Source: Paenibacillus brasilensis (lineage in GTDB: Bacteria; Bacillota; Bacilli; Paenibacillales; Paenibacillaceae). Taken from it: 64,000 bases of DNA. This document shows, piece after piece, positions 8,765 through 18,258 of the stretch; positions within the stretch are counted from its first letter, which is position 1; each line of letters starts with the position of its first letter. A program made the position numbers and the translations under genes. The stretch lies in contig NZ_CP045298.1 in the NCBI RefSeq assembly GCF_009363115.1, forward strand, positions 2,076,001-2,140,000, in the 5' to 3' direction. The notes beneath the pieces are model-generated. The model did no database searches and had not been told where the DNA came from. It saw only the letters and a list, made by a program, of their open reading frames with translations.

Positions 8765-9532
8765 TTACGGAGTTACCGGTTGCACCTGTAGTGTTCTTTG
8801 TCCCAACGCTTTCCCCAGGAACTGGCGGGTCCGTTCTTCCTTCGGATTGGTGAAAAACTGCTCCACCGGACCCTGCTCCACAATGACGCCATGCTCCATC
8901 AGCACGACCCGATCCGCTACATCCCTCGCAAAACCAAGCTCATGTGTGACAATAATCATCGTATTGCCTTCACTTGCTACTTTTTGAATGACAGACAGCA
9001 CTTCATCCACCAGTTCAGGGTCGAGTGAGGAAGTCGGTTCGTCGAACAACAGCACTTGCGGATTCAGCGCCAAAGCCCGGGCTATGGCAACACGCTGCTG
9101 CTGTCCACCCGAAAGCTGGGCAGGATAGTGGCTCATGCGATCCTTTAATCCGACCTTTTCCAAAATTCCTTCACTGATCTCCCTCGCCTGCTTGCGATCC
9201 AGCTTTTTTACACTGGTCAGACCGATCATCACATTATGGAGTGCATTCAGGTTTTTGAACAGCTGGTATTGCTGAAATACCATCGCCGTTGCCATACGCA
9301 GCCCGAGAATGTCCTTTTTACTCGCCTTGGTCGCATCTACCTTTACATTGTCAATTTCAATGATACCGCTCGTCGGCTGCTCCAAAAAGTTAATACTGCG
9401 CAGCAGCGTGGACTTCCCCGATCCGCTCGGGCCCAGGATCACCACAACTTCTCCCTTGCCTACGGTCAGGTCTATACCCTTTAACACATGATGCTGTCCA
9501 AAATGCTTATGGATTTGATGAAGTTGAATCAT
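8765..9532 (-). CDS. Polar amino-acid ABC transporter, ATP-binding protein
   Basis: The ATPase has Walker [10 protein letters not shown] at residues 34-42, signature [15 protein letters not shown] near residue 140 and Walker [12 protein letters not shown]. It belongs to the PAAT (GlnQ/TcyC/TcyN) group. The frame extends upstream to 9583 inside the permease gene, but the ATG at 9532 ([12 protein letters not shown]) has a binding site (AAGGG) and fits the family start. It lies 4 bp after the permease stop and is the last gene of a binding protein-permease-ATPase operon. The substrate is probably a polar amino acid such as cystine; this is inference. Confidence 0.88.
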   Translation of the reverse strand: MIQLHQIHKHFGQHHVLKGIDLTVGKGEVVVILGPSGSGKSTLLRSINFLEQPTSGIIEIDNVKVDATKASKKDILGLRMATAMVFQQYQLFKNLNALHNVMIGLTSVKKLDRKQAREISEGILEKVGLKDRMSHYPAQLSGGQQQRVAIARALALNPQVLLFDEPTSSLDPELVDEVLSVIQKVASEGNTMIIVTHELGFARDVADRVVLMEHGVIVEQGPVEQFFTNPKEERTRQFLGKALGQRTLQVQPVTP

Positions 9533-9536
9533 GCCC

Positions 9537-10253
9537 TTACTCACTTCTTTCGTAAATTCGAATCCGCTTCTCCAGCACGACAAGCCCGCGTTCGATAATG
9601 ATACACACCAGCCAGTAGATTAGAGACACCGCAACATACACCTCAAAGAAAGCCAGCGCCCGCGCACCCATAATTTTGGCTTGTCCCATCATATCGACGA
9701 CACCGATCATAAAAATAAAAGATGTATCCTTCACCGTACTAATCAGCGTGTTCCCCAGATTGGGCAAAGCTACCGTTAACGCCTGTGGTAGTACAATTTT
9801 GAGCATAATCTGCGTCTGACTCATCCCGATGGAATTGGCAGCCTCAAATTGGCCCCGGTCGACTGAATTAATCGCCGCCCGGAACGTCTCCGACAGATAC
9901 CCCCCGAGGTTCAACGAAAATGACAGCAGCGCGAACAGCTCAGGTGGAATCACGTAGACATTAAATTGCTGCAAGAACCCATATTCGCTCTGAAAATAAT
10001 ACAGAAACTTGGGTATTCCGTAATATACGAGGAACAACTGCACGATAAGCGGCGTTCCTCGGATGTAGGAGACATACAGCGTAGACAATTGTGCCAAAAC
10101 AGGCACCTTGTATATCCGAATTAAGGCCGTGGCCAACCCGATGATCGAACCCAGCAGCATGGACAATAACGCAATCCAGAGTGTTACGGGGAGATACTCC
10201 ACAATCTGGGGAAGGCTTTTCAGCATATAATCAAGGTCAAACAGCTTTTCCAT
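9537..10253 (-). CDS. Polar amino-acid ABC transporter permease
   Basis: A 238-aa inner-membrane protein of the HisM/TcyL type with about five membrane segments. The EAA loop typical of this family is visible as EAANSIGMSQTQIMLKIVLP, near residue 135, followed by QALTVALPNLGNTLISTVKD. It starts 31 bp after the lipoprotein gene and ends 4 bp before the ATPase gene. A GTGGGG binding site precedes the ATG. It forms the channel with the ATPase at 8765-9532. Confidence 0.88.
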   Translation of the reverse strand: MEKLFDLDYMLKSLPQIVEYLPVTLWIALLSMLLGSIIGLATALIRIYKVPVLAQLSTLYVSYIRGTPLIVQLFLVYYGIPKFLYYFQSEYGFLQQFNVYVIPPELFALLSFSLNLGGYLSETFRAAINSVDRGQFEAANSIGMSQTQIMLKIVLPQALTVALPNLGNTLISTVKDTSFIFMIGVVDMMGQAKIMGARALAFFEVYVAVSLIYWLVCIIIERGLVVLEKRIRIYERSE

Positions 10254-10283
10254 AGGTACCCCACTTTACCCTTTACATTGTTG

Positions 10284-11093
10284 TTACTGAGGAATAAATT
10301 CTCCGCCTGTCCATTGTTCAGACAGCTTTTTCAGCGTTCCGTCTGTTTTAAGCTCTTTAATAATCGGGTCGATTTTCGCTTTCAGCTCCTCACCCTGCTT
10401 ATCCTTTTTGAGCACCAGGTTAATGTTGTCACTTTGTACCGGATCGCCCACAGCTTCCACCTGCAAGCCTTCCTTTTTAATCGTTGCCGCCACCATAACC
10501 GGATCATTCACATAGGCATCCACCCGGCCATTTTGCACATCCTGCAGGTTGTCGGACGAAGTGCCTGTATCATTATATTTCAAAATGATTTTATTTCCGT
10601 TCTTCGCATTATACTGCTCTAGCAATTGTGTGTAGGAATCACCTACCGAGGCGGCCACCTTCTTGCCTTCCAAATCCTTGAGAGAATGAATATCGGTTCT
10701 ACCCTTTTTCACAACAATGACGGATTGCGCCTGGAAGTAGGATTCATCCGAAAACAGGTATTTTTGCTCGCGCTCGGGATTTTTGGCAACTTCATCTGCC
10801 ACCACCTGAATTTTGTTCGCATCCAGTGCAAGGAATATGGCATCCCAGCCCGAAGGTACAAACTCAAACTTGTAGCCGTCCAGCTTCTTGTCAATCTCCT
10901 TAATGACGTCCACATCGTATCCGGTCAGTTCATTTTTATCATTCACAAAAGCAAATGGCGGGTAGTCATTTTGTGTGCCGACATAGATCACCTTATCCCC
11001 CGATGCCGCTTCCTTCGAGGAACATCCGCTCAAGGCTCCGGTCAGTAACACAAGAGAAAGGCCAAGCGCTGCAACAAAAGCAGATTTTTTCAT
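10284..11093 (-). CDS. Amino-acid-binding lipoprotein of the ABC transporter
   Basis: The N-terminus has a lipoprotein signal (MKKSAFVAALGLSLVLLTGA then LSGCSSKE, lipobox L-S-G-C). The mature part is a family-3 solute-binding protein: YPPFAFVNDKNELTGYDVDV, GWDAIFLALDANKIQVVADE and GTLKKLSEQWTGG at the end. The resemblance is to TcyJ/TcyK cystine-binding proteins, but ligand cannot be decided from the residues seen. First gene of the three-gene operon. No sulfur-related riboswitch (SAM box or T-box) was seen in the 140 bp upstream. Confidence 0.85.
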   Translation of the reverse strand: MKKSAFVAALGLSLVLLTGALSGCSSKEAASGDKVIYVGTQNDYPPFAFVNDKNELTGYDVDVIKEIDKKLDGYKFEFVPSGWDAIFLALDANKIQVVADEVAKNPEREQKYLFSDESYFQAQSVIVVKKGRTDIHSLKDLEGKKVAASVGDSYTQLLEQYNAKNGNKIILKYNDTGTSSDNLQDVQNGRVDAYVNDPVMVAATIKKEGLQVEAVGDPVQSDNINLVLKKDKQGEELKAKIDPIIKELKTDGTLKKLSEQWTGGEFIPQ

Positions 11094-11232
11094 ATGTGAT
11101 GTCCCTTCTTAATCCAAGTGATTTACTATGATTTTATATTATAGCGGGTTATTCAAATAATACAACAGATAAATTTGATTTCAATTACTTATCCATATGC
11201 TGCACAAAAGGAACCCTTTGAAGTTACCCGTT

Positions 11233-12018
11233 CTAATTTTCGACCGCTAACGTCTGAAATAAGGCGCGCGTGTATTCATGCTCTAGCAGGCTTTGATCCC
11301 CATCCTTGAATATTTCCACGATTTCACCCTGATACATAACAGCAATCCGATCACAAAACGGGCGGGTGGATTGAAGATCGTGAGTGATGAAAAGGTAGGA
11401 TAACTGGCGTTCTATCTGCACTTTCTTGAGCACGTCGAGCACGGAGGACTGCGTTGCCGTATCGAGATTAGCGACCGATTCGTCGAACAGGATGATTTCC
11501 GGCTCCACCGCCAGCGCACGGGCGATGCATACCCGCTGCTTTTGTCCGCCGCTTAGCTGCGTTGGATATTTCTCCAGGCTGTCAGCCTCCAAGCCTACCG
11601 ATTCCAGCAGGGATAGGCAAATATCCAGCGCTTGCGCTTTTCGCTCAGGAAAATAGTTGCGGATCGGCTCCAGCAAAATATCCCGAATAGTCATACGGGG
11701 ATGCAGCGAGGAAGACGAGTCCTGCGCGACCAACTGGATTCGCTTGTACAGATGAATATCCTTCATCCTTCCAGTATGAATGGGCCGATGATCCAGCCAA
11801 ATCTCCCCCGAGGTCAACGTTTCCAGTCCTAGAATACATCGTGCCAGCGTACTTTTGCCGCTTCCACTCTCACCAACCAGCCCGAGGCATTCCCCCCGTT
11901 GCAGTTCCAGGCTCACCTGCTTCACGGCGGCCTGCTCGCCAGCCTGCTGGTTGAACCAGCCTTTCCTCCGTTTGCGGACTGGATAAGCCTTGGTCACTTG
12001 CCTCAATTCCAGTATCAT
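11233..12018 (-). CDS. Ni/peptide-type ABC transporter ATPase 2 (NikE/OppF-like)
   Basis: This ATPase has Walker A GESGSGKST near residue 52, signature LSGGQKQRVCIARAL and Walker B IILFDESVANLD (with Ser in place of the usual Pro after Glu). It belongs to the OppF/DppF/NikE group. The start codon overlaps the stop of the partner ATPase by 4 bp (ATGA), indicating translational coupling. It is the last gene of a five-gene operon that begins behind a cobalamin riboswitch. Confidence 0.85.
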   Translation of the reverse strand: MILELRQVTKAYPVRKRRKGWFNQQAGEQAAVKQVSLELQRGECLGLVGESGSGKSTLARCILGLETLTSGEIWLDHRPIHTGRMKDIHLYKRIQLVAQDSSSSLHPRMTIRDILLEPIRNYFPERKAQALDICLSLLESVGLEADSLEKYPTQLSGGQKQRVCIARALAVEPEIILFDESVANLDTATQSSVLDVLKKVQIERQLSYLFITHDLQSTRPFCDRIAVMYQGEIVEIFKDGDQSLLEHEYTRALFQTLAVEN

Positions 12019-12995
12019 TCGTGCATCCTTCCTTCCGGGCTCATCTCCAGCACACGATCTGCCACACGGCCTATGCCCTGACGGTCATGAGAAATCAACA
12101 AAATGGTGAGATTAAAGTCCTCTCTCAGCTGTTGGAGCAGTGCCAGAACCTTATCCCGATTGATGACATCCAGTGCTGTAGTAGGCTCGTCGGCAATAAA
12201 AAGGCGCGGACCCGAGCTTAACATGGCCGCCAGCAGCACTCTTTGACACATTCCCCCACTTAATTCAAATGGATACGACGACAAAATACGCTCCGGGTCC
12301 GCAAACCCGACCTTGCTGAGCAGCGCGTGCAGATAAGCCTCCTGCGATTGCATCGCGCGACCTCCAGCCATCTCAGCTACGCGGCTTATCGTCTGCCTTA
12401 TCCGCGACAGCGGGCCCTGTAGGGCGGCCTGCCGCGGGGCAGCCAGGGACGGGGCAGCATTAGCGTGCCCCGCCCCCTTCTGTACATGCGGCATCTGGCG
12501 CCGCCCATGCAGCCTTAACGTATCCGTCAACTGTGTACGGACGGTACGAATCGGGTTCAACCCGCTCAGCGATTGTTGAATGAGCAGAGCAATATCCTCA
12601 CGGCGCAGCCTTTGCCAGCGTCGTTCATGGAACGGGACGATGTCTTCCCCGTTATAGTAAATATGCCCTTTCGTAACACCGATTCCCGGCTCCAGCATGC
12701 CTGCGATTGCGTGCGCAGTTAGGCTCTTGCCGCATCCGCTCGGTCCGGTCAGAGCCACAATTTCCCCCGGATATATAGTAAAGCTCACATCTCGCAGCAG
12801 CGGTTGATGTCCACTGTTCCGCGTTGTTTCCCCGTTCGCTTCCGATTTTCTACTTGCATCCGAACCTTTTCCCTTCCCAATGGCTATTCCTGCTCCTGTA
12901 CGGCCTATCTCCAAATGTTCCACGTGTAACAGAGATTTGCGCCCGTCCACTCGCTCTAGCATATCGTTTCGACCCATGTCAGTCCGATCCTCCAC
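12015..12995 (-). CDS. Ni/peptide-type ABC transporter ATPase 1 (NikD/OppD-like)
   Basis: Walker A is GPSGCGKSL, the signature is LSGGMCQRVLLAA and Walker B is RLFIADEPTTALD. Two features are unusual. The N-terminus carries a 60-residue basic/Gly-rich extension before the ATPase core. A GC-rich, low-complexity insert (about residues 175-220, including GAGHANAAPSLAAPRQ) lies between the Q-loop region and the signature. Both look like expanded linkers and make the protein longer (326 aa) than NikD. Its start overlaps the permease stop by one base and its stop overlaps the next ATPase by 4 bp. Confidence 0.8.
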   Translation of the reverse strand: MEDRTDMGRNDMLERVDGRKSLLHVEHLEIGRTGAGIAIGKGKGSDASRKSEANGETTRNSGHQPLLRDVSFTIYPGEIVALTGPSGCGKSLTAHAIAGMLEPGIGVTKGHIYYNGEDIVPFHERRWQRLRREDIALLIQQSLSGLNPIRTVRTQLTDTLRLHGRRQMPHVQKGAGHANAAPSLAAPRQAALQGPLSRIRQTISRVAEMAGGRAMQSQEAYLHALLSKVGFADPERILSSYPFELSGGMCQRVLLAAMLSSGPRLFIADEPTTALDVINRDKVLALLQQLREDFNLTILLISHDRQGIGRVADRVLEMSPEGRMHE

Positions 12996-13810
12996 TATTT
13001 CGCCGCCTCCTTCTCCGAAAAGCGGTCACCCAGCAGCTGGCACGCAAGTACAAACAGCATAATCGCCAAGCCCGGGAAAATCATGACATGCGGAGCCACC
13101 TGAAAATACGAGGTTGCATCATGCAGCATCACGCCCCACTCTGGCTTGGGTGGCTGTACACCCAGTCCAAGAAAAGAGAGCCCGGCGATCATCAGCACCA
13201 CGCGCCCGATATCCCATACCGCATAAACAAACAGCTGCGGCTGCACTTGTGGTAATACATAGCGTCTCAGGATGCGTACGTGTGAATTGCCGGAAAGACG
13301 GGCATATCGCACATAGTCCTCCTGACAGGCTTTTTGAACCAGGCTGCGGATATAGCGGACATAGCCTGCCCACCGTACCGCAATAATAGCCAAGGTCATG
13401 TTAACAAAACCCGGGCCCAAAATCCCTACAATCGCCACCGTCAAAATAATATCGGGAAAAGCCAGCACGCCGTCGATTCCCCGCATAATCAGCTGATCCA
13501 CACGCCCACGCACATAGCCAATGAGCAAACCTATCGGCAGACTGACACTCAGCGTAGCTACAGTAATCGCACACGCGATTAACACACTCGTCCGAATTCC
13601 GTAAATCAGCCGTGACAGTACATCCCGCCCCAGATGATCCGTACCAAAGGGATATTCCCGGCTCGGTGGAGCCAGACGGTTCAGAAGGTCCACGTTCAGA
13701 GGATCATGAGGAGCAACCCATGGAGCCAGCACACCGAGCAGCACGATCAAGCCAAACAGCACACCGCCTGTCAGCAAGCTTCCTTTGGAGGAAAGCCGTA
13801 TCCTTTTCAT
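12995..13810 (-). CDS. Ni/peptide-type ABC transporter permease 2 (NikC/OppC-like)
   Basis: A membrane protein with the OppC-type N-terminal motif (PFGTDHLGRDVLSRLIYGIR) and the conserved cytoplasmic loop KACQEDYVRYARLSGNSHVR followed by ILRRYVLP. The open frame extends to 13984 but that part overlaps the previous permease; the ATG at 13810 (MKRIRLSSKG) with a GGGGCTGG binding site is the proper start, giving 271 aa. It lies 14 bp after the partner permease gene. Confidence 0.85.
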   Translation of the reverse strand: MKRIRLSSKGSLLTGGVLFGLIVLLGVLAPWVAPHDPLNVDLLNRLAPPSREYPFGTDHLGRDVLSRLIYGIRTSVLIACAITVATLSVSLPIGLLIGYVRGRVDQLIMRGIDGVLAFPDIILTVAIVGILGPGFVNMTLAIIAVRWAGYVRYIRSLVQKACQEDYVRYARLSGNSHVRILRRYVLPQVQPQLFVYAVWDIGRVVLMIAGLSFLGLGVQPPKPEWGVMLHDATSYFQVAPHVMIFPGLAIMLFVLACQLLGDRFSEKEAAK

Positions 13811-13824
13811 TTCCAGCCCCTCCC

Positions 13825-14763
13825 CTAACGCAAACGCAGCCTCGGATCTATCGCCGTCTGGACCACATCTACCAAACACTGAACGCCTACAATTAAAAAT
13901 GAAGCAAAAATAACATATCCTTGAATCACCGGGTAATCCCGCTGCGTAATTGCATCTATAAAATACTTGCCCAAACCCGGCCATGAAAAAATCGTCTCCA
14001 CGATAACATTACCTGCAAGCATAAATGACAGATTCGTACCTAACAGCGTAATAATAGGCAGAATGGCATGCTTAAATACCTCAAAAAACAGAATATGCAT
14101 ATGTGAGAAACCTCTAGCTCTCGCCGCTTTCACAAAATTCCGATCGCCCAGCTCCAGCATTTGTGCACGCAGCACACGAGCTTGTACGGCCCCCAAGCCC
14201 GCACCAAGGGTCAGGGCTGGCAGCACTAGATTTGTCCAGTTCTCTCTGCCCATGGATGGAAGCCAGCCCAGACAAACGGAAAACAAATAGATCAACAGAA
14301 AGCCAAGCCAAAAGGAAGGAATGGACGAGCCCAGCAGAGCCAAAAGTCTGCTCAGACGATCCAATGGGCCGCTGGATTTTACCGAGGCGGCTAGTCCCAT
14401 CCCCAGAGTCAGCACGGTCATAACGGTAAAGCCCGCCGAGGCCAGCTCTACGGTAGCAGGCAGTCTGTTCCACAGTTCAGCCAGCACAGACTCCTTGGAT
14501 ACATACGAGGTGCCCCAATGCCCTGTGAACACATCCCGCAGCCAGTTCACATACTGAATATGAAGCGGCTCGTTCAAACCCAGCTCCTTCCGCAGCGCCG
14601 TCAGCGCCTCCTCAGAGGCAGGTACATCATGTGCGGTAAGCAGAATGGTAGCAGGGTCCCCCGGAGCCAGTCTCATCAGTACAAAAGTCACCGTGGAGAC
14701 GGCGAATACAATGATGACCAGCTGCGCCGCACGTTCCAGAATAAAACGAATCATAGGATGCAC
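13825..14763 (-). CDS. Ni/peptide-type ABC transporter permease 1 (NikB/OppB-like)
   Basis: A 312-aa permease with the OppB N-terminal pattern (FILERAAQLVIIVFAVSTVT, then APGDPATILL) and the EAA-type loop FVKAARARGFSHMHILFFEV. The end reads VQCLVDVVQTAIDPRLRLR, the usual closing motif of NikB/DppB permeases. It lies 6 bp downstream of the binding-protein gene and 14 bp upstream of the second permease. Confidence 0.87.
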   Translation of the reverse strand: MHPMIRFILERAAQLVIIVFAVSTVTFVLMRLAPGDPATILLTAHDVPASEEALTALRKELGLNEPLHIQYVNWLRDVFTGHWGTSYVSKESVLAELWNRLPATVELASAGFTVMTVLTLGMGLAASVKSSGPLDRLSRLLALLGSSIPSFWLGFLLIYLFSVCLGWLPSMGRENWTNLVLPALTLGAGLGAVQARVLRAQMLELGDRNFVKAARARGFSHMHILFFEVFKHAILPIITLLGTNLSFMLAGNVIVETIFSWPGLGKYFIDAITQRDYPVIQGYVIFASFLIVGVQCLVDVVQTAIDPRLRLR

Positions 14764-14769
14764 AGCCCG

Positions 14770-16350
14770 TTATTTCGCAATATCGGATTGCGCTGTAATG
14801 TAGTAGTATTCAATCGGATGGGGCGTGAAGCCCTGCACCCCTTTTTTTACACCAAATACATTGTCAGGATGCACAATGAACGACTGCGGCAAATCCGTAT
14901 TAATGATGTCTAACGCTTGCAGTGTCTCCGTATTGCGCTCTGCGGTATTCTTCGCCAGCTTCAGCTTGCCAAGAATGTTCTCCAGCGGTTTGGAGACATA
15001 TCGGCTCACGTTAGCTTCGCTTTTCGAGGAATAAAAGGTATCCATAAAATATTGCGGCTCCCCTGTATGGGCCGTCAGCATGCTGTACATGGCAAAATCC
15101 CAATCGTTTTTGGTTAACGCCTCGTCGATATTTTCCACCTTGCGAATCTTGACCTGGATACCCTCTTTCAGCAATTGGCTCTGAATGACCTCAGCCATCA
15201 CAGATAGCTCCGGACGCTGAGGAAAGGTCAGCAGTGTAACCTCGAACGGCTTGCCTTGCCTGGTCCATGTGCCTTGGGCGTCCTTTTGCCAGCCATCCTT
15301 CGTCAGCAATTGCTCCGGGGTTCCGTCCAGCGCTTTACGTTCAACCTTCCCGAAGGGAAGAATACTCGGAAATGGACTGCTTGCCTCCGTGCCAAAGCCC
15401 CTCATGATGGCGCTCACAATGGATGCGCGTGGAATCAGACTATCCACGACCTTGCGGTTGGCTGCATCCTTGAACACAGGCGACTCCATATTGTACACGA
15501 TCATGTGGGTACGCAGGGAAGGAGCCGACAGCACCTGCAGCTTGTCGTTTTTTTTCAAGATCTCCGCGTTATCCACCGGAATATCCGTCGCTACATCCAC
15601 CTCGCCGGATTGCAGCGCCATCAGGCGCGAATTGCCATCCGTAATGAACTTCATCGTCGCTTCAGCCAGCCGAGCCTTCTCTCCCCAATAGCCGTCATAG
15701 CGTTCCACGACCAAGGATTGATCCTTGTTGAATGCTTTGATTTTAAAAGCACCGGTCATCGCAGGATAGCTCTGCTCATCTTTCATAGATGCCACGTCCA
15801 GCACAATCGTTGACGGATCAGCCAGATTGGACACCAACGCCGCGTTCGGCTGGTTTGTCGTAATTTTCAAAGCCAACGGGCCACTTACGTCAATGGACTT
15901 CACATCCAGTAAATCCTTTGCCAGATGGCTCTTCTCGATAGAGCGCAGCAGGGAAGCCTTCACGCTTGCTGCATCCATACGCTTTCCATTGTGAAAAGTA
16001 ACCTTATCCTGCAAGCTGAACGTCCAGACGGTAGGACTGTCCTGCTTCCATCCTTTCGCCAGCCAAGCCACAGGCTCCAACTTTTCATTCAAACGGACAA
16101 GTGTCTCACCTGCACCGGATCGCATAACATCCCAGCTACTATCTCCATGTGGGTCAACGCCTGACGGCTTCCAGGTGTACGCCATCACCAGCTTTTTATC
16201 CGCTGCGTTCTGTTGGATAGGTGTCTGCCCGTTCTTGGTAGAGTCGGCCGTTTGATCGGGTGTGGAGCATGATGCCAGAGCCATTACGGCCATAAGCAGC
16301 ATCAATCCCGTACATATAAACCGTGAACGCCTCCTACGATTGCTTATCAT
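14770..16350 (-). CDS. Ni/Co or peptide-binding lipoprotein (NikA/OppA-like), first gene of a B12-riboswitch operon
   Basis: The N-terminus has a basic region and a hydrophobic core ending LASC (lipobox). The body is a family-5 solute-binding protein: VDPHGDSSWDVMRSGAGETL, VTFHNGKRMDAASVKASL and TGAFKIKAFNKDQSLVVERY. The sequence resembles NikA-type proteins more than oligopeptide-binding ones. Because the operon sits behind a cobalamin riboswitch with its own terminator, the cargo is probably cobalt or nickel. The frame opens at 16368, but the ATG at 16350 is correctly spaced from GGAGGGG and is preferred. Confidence 0.82.
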   Translation of the reverse strand: MISNRRRRSRFICTGLMLLMAVMALASCSTPDQTADSTKNGQTPIQQNAADKKLVMAYTWKPSGVDPHGDSSWDVMRSGAGETLVRLNEKLEPVAWLAKGWKQDSPTVWTFSLQDKVTFHNGKRMDAASVKASLLRSIEKSHLAKDLLDVKSIDVSGPLALKITTNQPNAALVSNLADPSTIVLDVASMKDEQSYPAMTGAFKIKAFNKDQSLVVERYDGYWGEKARLAEATMKFITDGNSRLMALQSGEVDVATDIPVDNAEILKKNDKLQVLSAPSLRTHMIVYNMESPVFKDAANRKVVDSLIPRASIVSAIMRGFGTEASSPFPSILPFGKVERKALDGTPEQLLTKDGWQKDAQGTWTRQGKPFEVTLLTFPQRPELSVMAEVIQSQLLKEGIQVKIRKVENIDEALTKNDWDFAMYSMLTAHTGEPQYFMDTFYSSKSEANVSRYVSKPLENILGKLKLAKNTAERNTETLQALDIINTDLPQSFIVHPDNVFGVKKGVQGFTPHPIEYYYITAQSDIAK

Positions 16351-16394
16351 TTTATTAATCCCCTCCATCTTGTAATTCCATCTATATCTAACGC

Positions 16395-16440
16395 GAAAAA
16401 AGCATCCCCGACCGCATGATCAGCAGTCAGAAATGCTTTC
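16395..16440 (-). terminator. Riboswitch-controlled terminator
   Basis: On the minus strand GAAAGCAT pairs with ATGCTTTTTT, with an inner GACTGC/GCGGTC helix. It lies between the cobalamin aptamer and the first transporter gene and is the expected expression platform. Confidence 0.75.
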
Positions 16441-16562
16441 ATTATAAAATGCCAAAGCTCACCCTCAGCACCCTCTAAAAAAGGGGGATCGGTCGGTTTC
16501 AGACATTCCGTATGCAGCACGCCTAACCACCTCCCCAGCATCCCGTGGGTCTAACAGTGATG

Positions 16563-16792
16563 TTAAAACAGGCAGGTCTCCTGACTCCAGGCTTGTCCTT
16601 CAGGCCTTCCCGGTTCTTCACAGTTCCAGTGGCTATTCCGAAAGCTACAGCATGCTCCTGCTGATACCTGTATACAGTGGCGGGTCCGTGTCGGAATCTA
16701 CCGAACTTCCCTTTTAAGCGAACACGTAACCCATCACTACAAGGCTTCAATAAAACCCTGTATGTGGAAAGTTCGGCTCACACCTGTTTTCT
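16563..16792 (-). promoter_or_regulatory. Cobalamin riboswitch
   Basis: The minus strand shows the aptamer hallmarks in order: ACAGGTG at the 5' end, AAGGGAAGTTCGGT, the near-universal core GACCCGCCACTGT, and at the 3' end GAGTCAGGAGACCTGCCTGT. These match the conserved B12-box and P1-closing elements of adenosylcobalamin riboswitches. With the downstream terminator it should switch off the Ni/Co-type ABC operon when cobalamin is plentiful. Confidence 0.92.
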
Positions 16793-16975
16793 TCCTTTAT
16801 TCCTTTATATTACGATTTAGGATTATCTTATTTTGTTGTTACAGGCTTGTCAACAATGCAGCATAATAATTTAAATTTTAATGATACAGCAAGAACCAAC
16901 GCTATAGTTCTTCAATTGCGTGCGCGCAATTGAAGTGCTAAAATTAGGTATAGCAATAACCACCGTGTCCATATA

Positions 16976-17125
16976 CTAAAAAGAGTCTTCGCCGCGCCAA
17001 CGGCAAAGACTCTTAAGACTTGAAAGGCTGTGGATCACCACCACGGCGCGCTGCATAACTGAATGTTAATGCAAACGAAACCCACCGTTAGGGGCCTAAC
17101 CTAATTACGCGGTGGGTTTGCGCTT
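16976..17125. repeat. Two strong hairpins in a 600-bp gene-free stretch
   Basis: Between the riboswitch and the secreted-protein gene (16800-17418) no coding frame could be supported. It holds two hairpins. 16981-17014 pairs AAGAGTCTTCGCCG with CGGCAAAGACTCTT. 17078-17119 pairs AAACCCACCG with CGGTGGGTTT and has an inner GTTAGG/CCTAAC helix. Neither follows a gene, so they may be terminators of lost genes or remains of a mobile element. Confidence 0.5.
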
Positions 17126-17418
17126 GTTCCGAAATTTTTACACCTGTCTCTTCCTACCACTCTAGCAATTACTCCCAGTAGATTATCAAGCCCCTAATAT
17201 TCATTTGAGAAATACCTTCAACTTCTTGGCTCTTGCTAAACTATCAATTCCAACGTCATTAAGGCTATCAATAAATGTCGTATATATCCAACTAATGGGC
17301 TATTGCTAATACAAATACAGATAAATATATTCATATATTCCATAAAAAGGTTGAAAATGTTGATAGACTCATTTATGCTATTTGCGGATTTACAAATTTT
17401 TCAAGGAGGGGTTTTGTT

Positions 17419-18157
17419 ATGAAAGTAAAATTTCTACCACAAGCTTTTCTAGCTGCAACGTTACTCATTCCTTGGGGAGTCGCCAGTCCAGCAATCTCCC
17501 ATGCTGAGAAAGGAGAGAAAATCCCTGGCCAAATGTTAGCGGGTACAATCATCCAATATGATGAGAACAATAACATGGTTGTATTGGAAAAAGGAACTCC
17601 GGTACCTGAACAGCAAAAATCTCTAGCTGAACAAAAGGCTAAGATAGAAAAGGCAAAACAACTGGATAAAGAGTTCGAAGAAGAAGACAAATCACTGCCG
17701 GTATACCACATTGATAACCCTGACCCTCAGCCTGGTTTAAAAGTAATTTATGACGGCGAAGGTTTTATCAAAGATATTATCTTGCCTGATCAAAAGGAAA
17801 TCAACTGGGACTTATACATATGGAGATCATGATAATGAAATTAAAATTCACGGAACATCTGATGGCTATGTTCGAGGCGTAGGGAGAGGAACAAACTTCA
17901 CAGACACGTATGGGGAAAATTCCAATAGGCTCCATAGAGGTGACTGTGCAACAAAAGGGGAAATTGATAATCCCGATTTTGGGACAGAAATTCGGGTAAG
18001 GAATTATGATAATGATACCGTAACTAATTTTTATAAAGCTGATAATGGGAGACTTCCAGATGCAGTCATTGATATTTGGAAAACGGGTGTAGAGAAGTTA
18101 GGTTTAGAATGGAATCCGTACGTCTCATTTTCAGCAAGATATTCCTATGATTTTTAA
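17419..18157 (+). pseudogene. Secreted protein of unknown function, frameshifted
   Basis: The first part (17419 to about 17805) encodes a signal peptide (MKVKFLPQAFLAATLLIPWG, cleavage near SHA) and a Lys/Glu-rich region that ends PGLKVIYDGEGFIKDIILPD. The rest continues in the next frame: TYTYGDHDNEIKIHGTSDGY through YNPYVSF-like residues to RYSYDF at 18157. The two halves join smoothly if one G of the GGG at about 17803 is removed (NWTYTYGDHD). So it was a single exported protein of about 245 aa. The family was not recognised. Either a real mutation or a sequencing error; a terminator follows the second half only. Confidence 0.65.
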
Positions 18158-18169
18158 TATCTTTATACC

Positions 18170-18203
18170 AAAAAAGGATAGGATCTCGCGTCCTATCCTT
18201 CCC
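18170..18203 (+). terminator. Intrinsic terminator
   Basis: Stem AAGGATAGGA / TCCTATCCTT with a 7-base loop, after the frameshifted secreted-protein gene. The flanking T-rich tract is broken by C residues. Confidence 0.65.
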
Positions 18204-18258
18204 CTTTTCGTTATCATATTCAGTTTGATTCATCTTATCTCAGAAAGGATGCTTCATT

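Noticed and set aside
16347-16541. Open frame of 64 codons on the minus strand
   Set aside because: It covers the riboswitch terminator and the true start of the binding-protein gene and has no binding site.
16523-16750. Open frame of 75 codons on the minus strand
   Set aside because: It lies entirely within the cobalamin riboswitch; the base pattern is explained by the aptamer.
17750-18157. Separate gene starting at ATG 17750
   Set aside because: The first 20 residues are the out-of-frame copy of the upstream coding sequence; the real relation is a frameshift.
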